From: an uncultured Paraprevotella sp.
GTDB lineage: Bacteria; Bacteroidota; Bacteroidia; Bacteroidales; Bacteroidaceae
DNA: 64,000 nucleotides
Assembly: GCA_900546665.1 (NCBI GenBank)
Contig: URDY01000006.1
Span: 1 to 64,000, forward strand
Reading direction: 5' to 3'
Shown here: positions 26,218 to 34,658 of the stretch, one piece after another
How positions within the stretch are numbered: the stretch's first letter is position 1
How the letters are laid out: every line of letters begins with the position of its first letter
Translations under genes and position numbers: made by a program
Notes under the pieces: generated by a model
What the model saw: the letters and a program-made list of their open reading frames with translations, nothing else
The model's database searches: none
Told to the model about the DNA's origin: nothing

Positions 26218-27853
26218 AAAAAGGTACAGATGCGTGAAAATGCAACTGTTCGCCCGTGTAAGGATGTCGGAAGGTCAGACTTTCTGCATGCAGATAGAGG
26301 CGGTCTGCCTTGGTGCCGTAAAGACTGTCGCCTATGATAGGGGAATCAAGGCCGTCCGGATGGGCCGCATGTACGCGTAATTGATGCGTTCTTCCGGTTT
26401 CGGGGTAGAATGCCACTCTGGTGTGTCCGTTTTCTCTGGCAAGTACTTCATAGCGGGTTACGGCCGGCTTGCCATAAACGGAACTGACCATCTGCAACGG
26501 TCTTTCATCCGGATTAGGACAAATAGGGAGTCGGATAAATCCTTTGTCAGGTCGGATTTCGTTTTCAAGCAAAGCAATATAGCGTTTTTTGATCATCCGT
26601 TTTTCGAACAGTTCTTGTAGCTTCTGATGAGTATCCTTATCCTTGGCCAAAAGTAACAGACCGGAAGTCGCCATATCCAGACGATGAACGATAAGAGGAC
26701 CTTGGGCATCAGGATAATGTTCGTGTGCCCATTGCCATACGGAAGGCAAATCCGATTTTCCGGGTACAGAGAGCATACCGGCCGGTTTGTTGACGGCGAT
26801 GAGCCATTGATCTTCGAAAATTATTTCAACGGTGTGTCGGGGCGTACCGGAAGTTAACGGATCAGGTTCTACATGAAGTCCTTGAAGCATGTGCCATAAA
26901 ATAGGCTCACATTTGCTCCTGCACGACGGATAATAACAGCCGTGACGGCGGATGACATCCTTAGGGGAGTTCCCCCACCAGAATTCCGCCATTGCCAAGG
27001 GTTGACAGCCAGTAAGATAAGCTTGTTGAAGAAGTTTGGGGGCTGCACATTCACCACTGCCTGACGGGGGCGTAGTCCGGCCATATTCCCGAAATATACG
27101 ACATAGGTCTTTTTCCTGCCCCTCGGCGTTCAAAAATATAAACTGTGCAAACAGTTGTTCCTGTAATTGGGCAGAGCGTTGTTTGCGTTCAAGTTTCAGC
27201 TTATCGATTTTCTGTCGGGTTGACTGTATTTTCTGCCGACATTCTTCAAGATGATTCTTCCAGTATTTTTCCAGTCGTTTGAATTCGGCTTTCTGATACT
27301 GGCTTTCTTTGATAAGAACGGCCTTTTCTTCTTCAGACAATGCCTGTTGGCGTTTTTGGTCACGTATGGCCTTTGCTTGCTGTAAGGCTGTTTTGGCCTC
27401 ATCAAGTGTAACAGTTGCATTCCTCTCAGCTTGTTGCAGATTGGCGATGTCGGTTTGATAAGCACTGTTGTTTGTCAACTCTTCGATCTGACGGTTCAGT
27501 GCTGAAATCTGTTCTTCTCCTTTTTTAAAGAATCCGTCGGGATTGAGCAGATCATAAACAGGCGGGACAAAGTAGGACCAGTCGTTACGTCCAAGCAGAA
27601 TTCCTGAGTAGGCAGCAAAAAAGCCAATTTCATTCTGTGGCGTTTCTACGACAAGTACACCGAACATCTTACCTTTCTCTAGTTCCTCTTTCCATTCCGG
27701 ATGGTTTTGAATTTCTTTACAGACCAAATCAGCAGCCCGTTGACATAACGGATGCGGTTCGTAATGAAACGGATAAGTGAAAAGTGCAGGCAAACTGTCT
27801 GACTGAGGGTTGAAAGGCAGTGTATGCAGATAGCTGAGGCTTGTGTTTGTCAT
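26216..27853 (-). CDS. RluA-family pseudouridine synthase with long N-terminal extension
   Basis: 545 residues from the ATG at 27853; a frame open to 27964 adds a weak 37-residue leader. The C-terminal ~220 residues are the RluA catalytic domain: VIVHRLDMATSGLLLLAKD contains the catalytic Asp (HRLD), followed by KKRYIALLE and GRTHQLRVHAAHPDG. The N-terminal ~320 residues include a long coiled coil (rich in Gln, Lys and Glu, about 110-230) and a Cys/His group (CYYPSCRSKC). This is the Bacteroidetes-type fusion that isomerises uridine in rRNA or tRNA; the exact site is unknown. Confidence 0.9.
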   Translation of the reverse strand: MTNTSLSYLHTLPFNPQSDSLPALFTYPFHYEPHPLCQRAADLVCKEIQNHPEWKEELEKGKMFGVLVVETPQNEIGFFAAYSGILLGRNDWSYFVPPVYDLLNPDGFFKKGEEQISALNRQIEELTNNSAYQTDIANLQQAERNATVTLDEAKTALQQAKAIRDQKRQQALSEEEKAVLIKESQYQKAEFKRLEKYWKNHLEECRQKIQSTRQKIDKLKLERKQRSAQLQEQLFAQFIFLNAEGQEKDLCRIFREYGRTTPPSGSGECAAPKLLQQAYLTGCQPLAMAEFWWGNSPKDVIRRHGCYYPSCRSKCEPILWHMLQGLHVEPDPLTSGTPRHTVEIIFEDQWLIAVNKPAGMLSVPGKSDLPSVWQWAHEHYPDAQGPLIVHRLDMATSGLLLLAKDKDTHQKLQELFEKRMIKKRYIALLENEIRPDKGFIRLPICPNPDERPLQMVSSVYGKPAVTRYEVLARENGHTRVAFYPETGRTHQLRVHAAHPDGLDSPIIGDSLYGTKADRLYLHAESLTFRHPYTGEQLHFHASVPF

Positions 27854-28054
27854 TGTCTTGTCATTCTTGATACGCAAAGTTACGAATAAAAATGAAATAT
27901 TGAAACTTGTATTCATGGTAGAAAAACAATGTAGGCCATAGAGTCTGTTAATGATTTCTGCCATTTCGGACTTTCTCTTGTTTATATGTTTTTGGACATT
28001 ATATGTTTTTTCAGATTCTTCATCTTTTCTTTCCCGTGGAATATATTAAAATTC

Positions 28055-28085
28055 TTGGCAAAATGATTTTTTTCTGTTAACTTTA
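28055..28085 (+). promoter_or_regulatory. probable promoter of the DUF418 gene
   Basis: TTG at 28055-28057, 20-bp spacer and TAACTTTA at 28078-28085, one base off TAnnTTTG. Confidence 0.4.
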
Positions 28086-28128
28086 CCCTGATTTTATTAA
28101 AGATATACTAAATACCTTTTCTACAGAC

Positions 28129-29310
28129 ATGGTACAACACGCTGTTAATGCCAAAGGCAGAATTGAGGTCGCAGATGTGCTGCGCGGATTGGCTGTCATG
28201 GGGATTATTCTCCTGCATTCCATTGAACATTTTAATTTTTATTCTTTTCCTGATATGTCCGGTCAGAGTCCGTGGCTGAATTTTACGGACAAAGCCATTT
28301 GGGACGGGCTGTTTTTCCTTTTGGGAGGAAAGGCTTATGCTGTATTTGCCTTGCTTTTCGGCTTTAGTTTTTATATACAGGATCGAAACCAGCGTTTGCG
28401 TGGAAATGATTTCAGATTGAGGTTCTGTTGGAGATTGGTGTTGCTTTTTCTGATAGGAAATCTGAATGCCATGTTTTTTACTGCGGAAGTGTTGGTGCTT
28501 TATTCACTGGCCGGATTTATCTTGCCCTTGACATGTCGCCTGAAGGATAAAACCTTGCTTTGGCTGGCAGCCATACTCCTTATACAGCCGGTTCCGTTAT
28601 ATTATCTGTTGCGGGCTCTTGCAGATCCGGCATTTGTAACACCTGTGATACCGACCGGAAGTTTTTGGGCGGCTACTTTTGAAGCACAGAGTCATGGTAC
28701 CTTTATGGAAACATTGCGTGTGAATTTGTGGGAAGGACAATTGGCGAGTCTGGCCTGGGCCTGGGATAACGGAAGAGTATTTCAGACAATGGCTTTGTTC
28801 CTGCTAGGGTTTTACGTTGGTCGGCGCGGATGGTTTGAGGAAACCCATTTGTCAGTATGGACTTCTGTGTTTGTAAGGGCGATAGTTGTCTTTTTCCCGT
28901 TGTACGGTCTTGGTAATATGTTGCCTGATTTTATTGCCAACAAGTCTGTACTGACTCCGTTGTTGCTGATTATCACCTCACTTTATAAGTTCGCATTTAT
29001 GTTGATGCTTGTGTCAGGTGTGCTTTTCGCTTTTTACAGGTTCGGATGGCGGAAACGTTTGATGACAATTGCTCCTTACGGCAGGATGAGTCTGACCAAT
29101 TATATTACGCAAAGTATCATCGGTTCAATGCTTTTTTATAACTGGGGTTTCGGGCTGCATGACAATTTGGGAATTACGGCCAGTGTGATTGTCGGAGCCT
29201 TGTTGTTTGTGCTGCAATGGGCTTTTTGTTACTGGTGGATGAAATCTCATGCTCATGGTCCGTTGGAGTATATATGGAAAAAAGCAACTTGGATAGGTCA
29301 GAAAAAGTAA
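28129..29310 (+). CDS. DUF418/YeiB-like multi-pass membrane protein
   Basis: 393 residues with about ten hydrophobic segments. The start RIEVADVLRGLAVMGIILLHSIEHF is the typical first TM with the Arg-Gly pair of the DUF418 and acyltransferase-3-like proteins. The C-terminal part (APYGRMSLTNYITQSIIGSMLFYNWGFGL) is the DUF418 signature. Function is unknown; relatives may move acyl groups or small molecules across the inner membrane. It is followed 41 bp later by serB on the same strand. Confidence 0.85.
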   Translation: MVQHAVNAKGRIEVADVLRGLAVMGIILLHSIEHFNFYSFPDMSGQSPWLNFTDKAIWDGLFFLLGGKAYAVFALLFGFSFYIQDRNQRLRGNDFRLRFCWRLVLLFLIGNLNAMFFTAEVLVLYSLAGFILPLTCRLKDKTLLWLAAILLIQPVPLYYLLRALADPAFVTPVIPTGSFWAATFEAQSHGTFMETLRVNLWEGQLASLAWAWDNGRVFQTMALFLLGFYVGRRGWFEETHLSVWTSVFVRAIVVFFPLYGLGNMLPDFIANKSVLTPLLLIITSLYKFAFMLMLVSGVLFAFYRFGWRKRLMTIAPYGRMSLTNYITQSIIGSMLFYNWGFGLHDNLGITASVIVGALLFVLQWAFCYWWMKSHAHGPLEYIWKKATWIGQKK

Positions 29311-29351
29311 AGATGAGATATTATAACTGAAGATCAGATAAAACGTATTGA

Positions 29352-30596
29352 TTGCAGAAAATGGAAAAATTAAATTCTGAAATAATTCTTGTTCGTATTA
29401 CAGGCGAGGACCGCCCGGGACTGACTTCTTCCATAATGGAAGTGTTGGCGCAATATGATGTCACAATCCTGGATATTGGTCAGGCTGATATTCATAATAC
29501 CTTGACGTTGGGAATTCTGTTTCGTTCGGCGGAGTCTAATTCCGGACATATCATGAAAAATCTTTTGTTTAAGGCCAGTGATCTCGGTGTGAATATCCGG
29601 TTTTATCCCGTTTCTACGGATGAATATAATAATTGGGTCAGCATGCAGGGAAAGAACCGTTATATTCTGACTCTTCTGGGTCGGAAGTTGTCAGCAAGAC
29701 AAATACAGGCTGTTACGTCCGTTTTGGCAGAACAAGGGCTTAACATAGACGCTATCCGTCGTTTGACAGGGCGTATACCTTTGGATGAACATAAGGAAAA
29801 TATCCGCGCCTGTATTGAGTTCTCTGTTCGTGGAACACCGCGTGACAGAGAAGAAATGCAGGGTAAATTGTTGAAACTTTCGAGTGAGCTGTCAATGGAT
29901 TTTTCATTCCAACTCGACAATATGTATCGTCGTATGCGCAGACTGATCTGTTTTGATATGGACTCTACATTGATCGAAACGGAAGTGATTGACGAATTGG
30001 CTGTCCGGGCTGGCGTAGGTGATAAAGTCAAGGCTATTACGGAGCGGGCCATGCGAGGTGAGATCGACTTTAAGGAAAGTTTTACGGAAAGAGTGGCTCT
30101 TCTGAAGGGACTGGATGAGTCGGTGATGAAGGAAATAGCAGAAAATCTCCCTATTACGGAAGGAGTAGATCGGTTGATGTATGTACTCAAGCAGTATGGT
30201 TATAAAATTGCTATTCTGTCGGGTGGTTTTACTTATTTTGGCAATTATCTGAAAAACAAGTATGGTATAGATTATGTATATGCCAATGAGTTGGAAATTG
30301 TAGATGGTAAATTGACCGGACGTTATGTAGGTGAGATTGTGGACGGACGGCGTAAGGCTGAACTCCTGAAGCTGATAGCTCAGGTAGAGCGGGTCGACAT
30401 AGCACAGACCATTGCAGTAGGGGACGGTGCGAATGACTTGCCCATGCTTTCTGAAGCCGGACTGGGTATCGCTTTCCATGCCAAACCGCGTGTGGTAGCT
30501 AATGCACAACAGGCAATCAATACGATAGGTCTGGATGGTGTTCTTTATTTCCTTGGTTTCAAGGATTCCTATCTGGAAGAAAGAGGCAAACTGTAG
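29352..30596 (+). CDS. serB: phosphoserine phosphatase with ACT domains
   Basis: 414 residues (411 if the ATG at 29361 is used). Two ACT-like regulatory domains (about 8-95 and 103-190; ITGEDRPGLTSSIMEV) come first. The HAD phosphatase domain begins at ICFDMDSTLIETEVIDELA (Asp202 and Asp204), with AILSGGFTYFG and VGDGANDLPML motifs. It removes phosphate from L-phosphoserine in the last step of serine synthesis. The ACT domains may bind serine as feedback. It could be read from the DUF418 promoter and is followed by a conserved hypothetical gene at 30644. Confidence 0.95.
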   Translation: MQKMEKLNSEIILVRITGEDRPGLTSSIMEVLAQYDVTILDIGQADIHNTLTLGILFRSAESNSGHIMKNLLFKASDLGVNIRFYPVSTDEYNNWVSMQGKNRYILTLLGRKLSARQIQAVTSVLAEQGLNIDAIRRLTGRIPLDEHKENIRACIEFSVRGTPRDREEMQGKLLKLSSELSMDFSFQLDNMYRRMRRLICFDMDSTLIETEVIDELAVRAGVGDKVKAITERAMRGEIDFKESFTERVALLKGLDESVMKEIAENLPITEGVDRLMYVLKQYGYKIAILSGGFTYFGNYLKNKYGIDYVYANELEIVDGKLTGRYVGEIVDGRRKAELLKLIAQVERVDIAQTIAVGDGANDLPMLSEAGLGIAFHAKPRVVANAQQAINTIGLDGVLYFLGFKDSYLEERGKL

Positions 30597-30643
30597 CGGT
30601 TCGCGCTTAAGTTTAGTATTGAATTTTATATCAAAGCAAGCTC

Positions 30644-31360
30644 ATGCAGAATGATCATATACCTTATGCACCGGTAATCAGACAGCGGCTGGAGAGTTTC
30701 TTCTCGTCAGCCGACTGGAACGGAATGACGGCATATTTGAGCCGTTTGTCGCATAAAGACTTTCGGATTGCAGGGCAGATTATCGGAACGGTTTGTCTGC
30801 CCGAAGTTGAGGAAGATGCGTTCTGGTCTGTATTTTATCATCTGCTTGAATATAATACCCGGGCGTTTTTGGGTACTGTTCTTAAAGCCATACCGGAAAG
30901 AATTAAAAAGGGTACGTTTTCACTCCACCATACCGGATTTATAGTCCTTTCCAATCGTTTGATGACCAAGCAGGCTGAAACGGACATCCGTAAGTTGGTG
31001 ACAGGATTGCTTGGCCTTTTGGACAGTCCGGAGGATATCTTCTTTTTGTTTCAGAGATTCGATATCATGTCACCTCGTGAACGCTTGGATTATCTGCTGC
31101 GGACGGCAACTTTGCCGGTTTATTACGTGATGTTTCTGACATTGAGAGAACTGGAACACGACAGGGAACTGATTGTAAGAAGTGCCAGATACCTGCTGAA
31201 GACGGATGGGCCTTTCGCCTTCAATATGGTGAGTTTTCTGAAGGCCTATTTTGATTTGGAAGAGATAAAAGGAACTTTTTCGTTAAGGCTGAATCCTTAT
31301 GAACTGGGTCCGCTTGAAGCTTCCTATCCGGCTTTTATGAAATTGATCCGGAAAATGTAA
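30644..31360 (+). CDS. conserved Bacteroidales protein of unknown function
   Basis: 238 residues, no signal peptide or TM. It appears mainly helical (many Leu/Phe heptad-like runs such as LLRTATLPVYYVMFLTLRELEH), perhaps an alpha-solenoid. No motif is recognised. It lies 47 bp after serB and 12 bp before the amino-acid permease gene, so it is likely co-transcribed with both. A role in amino-acid metabolism is a guess from context only. Confidence 0.75.
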   Translation: MQNDHIPYAPVIRQRLESFFSSADWNGMTAYLSRLSHKDFRIAGQIIGTVCLPEVEEDAFWSVFYHLLEYNTRAFLGTVLKAIPERIKKGTFSLHHTGFIVLSNRLMTKQAETDIRKLVTGLLGLLDSPEDIFFLFQRFDIMSPRERLDYLLRTATLPVYYVMFLTLRELEHDRELIVRSARYLLKTDGPFAFNMVSFLKAYFDLEEIKGTFSLRLNPYELGPLEASYPAFMKLIRKM

Positions 31361-31372
31361 AAAGATGAAACT

Positions 31373-33025
31373 ATGGGATTATTGGTAAAGAAAAGTTTGA
31401 ATCAACTGGAAGAGGAGGCCCGGCAAGATGGTGAGAAAGCCTTGAAACGAGTGCTGGGGCCATGGGGGTTGATTGCTCTTGGGGTAGGTGTCATTGTCGG
31501 TGCTGGTCTTTTTTCCATCACCGGAACAGTGGCGGCAGAATATACAGGACCGGCCATTACATTATCCTTTGTAGTAGCAGCATTAGGATGTTGTTTTGCA
31601 GGATTGTGCTATGCTGAATTTGCTTCTATGATACCTATTTCCGGAAGTGCCTACACCTATTCGTATGCCACAATGGGAGAATTGATTGCCTGGATAATCG
31701 GCTGGGATTTGGTTCTGGAGTACACTGTGGCTGCTACGACGGTCAGTATCAGTTGGAGCAGATATCTGGTGGTATTCCTTGAAAGTATAGGGATTGAATT
31801 GCCGCAACTCTTTACGGCCTGTCCGTGGGATGGTGGTTTGGTGAATATTCCGGCTGCAGTAATTGTCGTGATCATCAGCCTTTTCCTTATTCGTGGAACG
31901 GAAGAAAGTGCTGTTCTGAATGGCATAATCGTATTTTTGAAAGTTGCTGTGATTCTGTTGTTTATTGTTCTCGGATGGCAATTTATCCGTACGGAAAACT
32001 ATATACCTTATATTCCTGAAAATACAGGGACGTTGGGAGAATTCGGATTATCTGGTATTCTTCGTGGAGCAGCCATTGTTTTTTTCGCCTTTCTTGGGTT
32101 TGATGCGGTCAGTACGGCTGCTCAGGAGACAAAAAATCCGCGGCGTAATATGCCGATTGGTATTTTGATGTCATTACTGATCTGTACGGTACTGTATGTG
32201 GTTTTTGCTCATGTGATGACAGGTGTGGCTCATTATACTGAATTTGAAGGCCAGCAAGGTATTGCGCCGGTAGCGGTCGCAATAGAGCGCATGGGATATG
32301 TTGGAACTGACGGCCTCTGGCATACGGCTTATCCTTGGATGAACAAGGCTATTATTCTGGCTATTCTGTTGGGCTATTGTTCGGTAATCATGGTCACGCT
32401 TTTAGGGCAGAGTCGCGTGTTCTTGAGTATGAGTAAGGATGGATTGTTGCCTCCGTTCTTTTCAAAGATCCATCCGCGTTATCGGACTCCGGCACACAGT
32501 AATCTGCTTTTTATGGTGTTGGTGGCCGTAATGGCTGCTTTCGTGCCAGCCCGTGTGGCGGGAGAAATGACCAGTATCGGTACGTTGCTGGCCTTTACGT
32601 TGGTTTGTGCTGCGATATTGGTCGTAAGAAAAACCATGCCGGATGCACCACGGTCATTCAAAACTCCATTTGTACCTTATGTGCCTATTCTGGGTATATT
32701 GACGTGCGTAACCATGATGTGTTTCCTTCCTGCTGATACGTGGATCCGTTTGGTGCTCTGGATGTTGTTGGGTATTGATGTGTATACGCTTTACGGATTG
32801 AAACATAGTCATCTGGAAGCAGGAAGTACACAACGTAAAGGTGTCATGGCGTTGTATATTTTGGGCTTGGCACTGGCTGTATTGAGTGCGTTGACCGGAT
32901 TGTGGCACCAGCAGACTGTAGGATGGGGAGAAAGTAAAGTATTGTTGGGCATTTCATTTGCGTTTGCTCTCGTACATGGGGTTTTTTATCTGTGGAAAAT
33001 TTGGACTTGTCATTACAAGTCGTGA
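31373..33025 (+). CDS. APC-family amino acid permease
   Basis: 550 residues with about 12-14 TM segments. The first TM has the family signature VGAGLFSITGTVAAEYTGPA, and FFAFLGFDAVSTAAQETKNPRRNMPIG is the conserved TM6-loop region of cationic amino acid transporters (CAT/YfnA-like). It imports amino acids with protons or by exchange; the substrate is not resolved. It follows the unknown gene at 30644 by 12 bp and ends at a strong stem-loop. Confidence 0.9.
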   Translation: MGLLVKKSLNQLEEEARQDGEKALKRVLGPWGLIALGVGVIVGAGLFSITGTVAAEYTGPAITLSFVVAALGCCFAGLCYAEFASMIPISGSAYTYSYATMGELIAWIIGWDLVLEYTVAATTVSISWSRYLVVFLESIGIELPQLFTACPWDGGLVNIPAAVIVVIISLFLIRGTEESAVLNGIIVFLKVAVILLFIVLGWQFIRTENYIPYIPENTGTLGEFGLSGILRGAAIVFFAFLGFDAVSTAAQETKNPRRNMPIGILMSLLICTVLYVVFAHVMTGVAHYTEFEGQQGIAPVAVAIERMGYVGTDGLWHTAYPWMNKAIILAILLGYCSVIMVTLLGQSRVFLSMSKDGLLPPFFSKIHPRYRTPAHSNLLFMVLVAVMAAFVPARVAGEMTSIGTLLAFTLVCAAILVVRKTMPDAPRSFKTPFVPYVPILGILTCVTMMCFLPADTWIRLVLWMLLGIDVYTLYGLKHSHLEAGSTQRKGVMALYILGLALAVLSALTGLWHQQTVGWGESKVLLGISFAFALVHGVFYLWKIWTCHYKS

Positions 33026-33041
33026 ATAAACCGAGATTAAG

Positions 33042-33078
33042 GACGGTGAGGAAAAAAGAGACTCTTTCACCGTCTTTT
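33042..33078 (+). terminator. terminator after the permease gene
   Basis: GACGGTGA (33042-33049) pairs with TCACCGTC (33067-33074), followed by TTTT. Confidence 0.7.
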
Positions 33079-33154
33079 CATGATATGAATTTAAGTGATT
33101 CCGGATTTTGACTTCAAAATATAGAAGTGTTTGTAGTTTCTTTTGGAACTTTAT

Positions 33155-33192
33155 GGGATCATTAAGGAAAGCGACCGGTGGAAAATGATCCC
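33155..33192. repeat. inverted repeat before the TerB-DnaJ gene
   Basis: GGGATCATT (33155-33163) pairs with AATGATCCC (33184-33192). It lies about 50 bp upstream of the -7 box at 33245, so it may be an operator or a second terminator. Confidence 0.35.
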
Positions 33193-33219
33193 TTAAATTT
33201 TCTTATTCTTTGATGTTAA

Positions 33220-33252
33220 TTGTCATATTCCATCCGGAATCATTTATCTTTG
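33220..33252 (+). promoter_or_regulatory. promoter of the TerB-DnaJ gene
   Basis: TTG at 33220-33222, 22-bp spacer and TATCTTTG at 33245-33252. It overlaps an upstream in-frame ATG (33220) and supports the start at 33289. Confidence 0.55.
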
Positions 33253-33288
33253 CAGTCATTATTTATAAGTCAATATAAATCAGAATTT

Positions 33289-34083
33289 ATGAAATACGGT
33301 AAATGGATCGGCAGTGTCATTGGTTTCATGGCCTCAGGACCATTGGGGGCCTTGGCCGGATATGCCATTGGTTCGCTTTTTGACAGAGCTTCGGATGAAC
33401 AAAAACGTTATGAAGAATCACCCGAAGAAAACCGAAGCTTTTCGGAAGAAGAAATTTATGAAGGACGGCGTAACAGCTTTTTGTTTTCACTACTGGTATT
33501 GGCTTCGTATATTATCCGTGCAGACGGAAAGATCATGCACAGTGAGATGGAATTCGTACGTCAGTTCCTGAGGGTGAACTTTGGTGAGGCTGCGGTGTCT
33601 GAAGGTGAACAGATACTCTTGAATCTTTTTGAACAGCGTAAACGGATGGAAGCATCTGATCCTTCGGCTTTCAGACGTACGATACGTGAATGTTGTACCC
33701 AGATAAACAGTAATCTGACTTATGAGGAGCGGCTTCAGCTTTTGAGCTTTCTCGTTAAGATAGCTCAGAGTGACGGCAACGTATGTTCTGCTGAAATTGA
33801 GGCTCTGAGAGAAGTGGCTGCTTGCATGGGATTGTCTGCCAAGGAAATCGATTCCATGCTTAACTTGCGTGGTGACACTCTGGAGGAGGCTTATAAAGTG
33901 CTTGAAATATCTCCTGATGCCACTAATGATGAGGTGCGTGCTGCTTATCGCAAGTTGGCTTTGAAGCATCATCCTGACCGTGTGGCTACATTAGGCGAGG
34001 ATGTGCGTAAGGCGGCAGAGGAAAAGTTCCAGCGTATCAATAATGCCAAAGAGAAAATCTATAAAGCCAGAGGTATCAAATGA
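33289..34083 (+). CDS. TerB-DnaJ domain co-chaperone (DjlA-like)
   Basis: 264 residues from the ATG at 33289 (MKYGKWIG). A Gly-rich hydrophobic N-terminus (SVIGFMASGPLGALAGYAIG) could anchor it in the membrane. A TerB-like helical domain follows (about 62-180; SLLVLASYIIRADGKIMHSEMEFV and VKIAQSDGNVCSAEIEAL). The C-terminal J domain (about 200-264) has ALKHHPDRV with the HPD triad that stimulates DnaK. This is the layout of DjlA. The client is unknown. Confidence 0.9.
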   Translation: MKYGKWIGSVIGFMASGPLGALAGYAIGSLFDRASDEQKRYEESPEENRSFSEEEIYEGRRNSFLFSLLVLASYIIRADGKIMHSEMEFVRQFLRVNFGEAAVSEGEQILLNLFEQRKRMEASDPSAFRRTIRECCTQINSNLTYEERLQLLSFLVKIAQSDGNVCSAEIEALREVAACMGLSAKEIDSMLNLRGDTLEEAYKVLEISPDATNDEVRAAYRKLALKHHPDRVATLGEDVRKAAEEKFQRINNAKEKIYKARGIK

Positions 34084-34157
34084 TTTTTTTTGATTACTGG
34101 AATTTTGTTAAAGAAATGAATATCAGACTTTTTTGAGTTGATACATTACAAGAACAA

Positions 34158-34658
34158 ATGGATAAAAATAACTGCCGGATGGAAGAAAATACTATTCCTA
34201 AATTTCAGGACTTGTCAATAGCACCCATGCATACGTGTGAGCATATCCTCAACGGGACTATGGTAAAATTATATGGTTGTGAACGTTCGCGAAATGCTCA
34301 TATAGAGCGAAAGAAAAGTAAGATCAATTACGAACTGGATGCTCCTTTGACCTCCGAACAGATTGAAGAGGTTGAACGTCGGGTTAATGAGGTGATCCGT
34401 CAGGATTTGCCGGTTACTTTTGAGTATGTAAACCGTCTGGAAGTACCGGCCGGGGTTCCTCTCGATAAACTACCGGAAGATGCCAGTGATACGTTGCGGT
34501 TGGTACATATCGGAGATTATGACGTTTGTGCGTGCATTGGGGTGCATGTGGCTCATACGGCACAGCTGGGGCAGTTTAAGATAAACAGTACAAGTTATCG
34601 GGACGGACAGTTCCGTATTGTCTTTAAGTTGCTGGATTCGTCATGGCCGGAAAAATAA
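34158..34658 (+). CDS. AlaX-like tRNA editing (SAD) domain protein
   Basis: 166 residues (157 if the ATG at 34185 is used). It is a stand-alone second-additional-domain fold as in AlaRS and ThrRS editing domains: PMHTCEHILNGTM contains HxxxH, and CACIGVHVAHTAQLGQFKI gives CxxxH, together the four zinc ligands. Such proteins hydrolyse mischarged tRNA (Ser- or Gly-tRNA-Ala). The second motif is CIGVH rather than the CGGTH of AlaRS, so specificity may differ. Its 3' end overlaps the C10 peptidase start by 16 bp. Confidence 0.75.
   Translation: MDKNNCRMEENTIPKFQDLSIAPMHTCEHILNGTMVKLYGCERSRNAHIERKKSKINYELDAPLTSEQIEEVERRVNEVIRQDLPVTFEYVNRLEVPAGVPLDKLPEDASDTLRLVHIGDYDVCACIGVHVAHTAQLGQFKINSTSYRDGQFRIVFKLLDSSWPEK

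Noticed and set aside
26230..26256. GCGTGAAAATGC resembling the 27-bp shared motif
   Set aside because: It is inside the coding end of the pseudouridine synthase gene and lacks the CGTMTA half at 16 bp.
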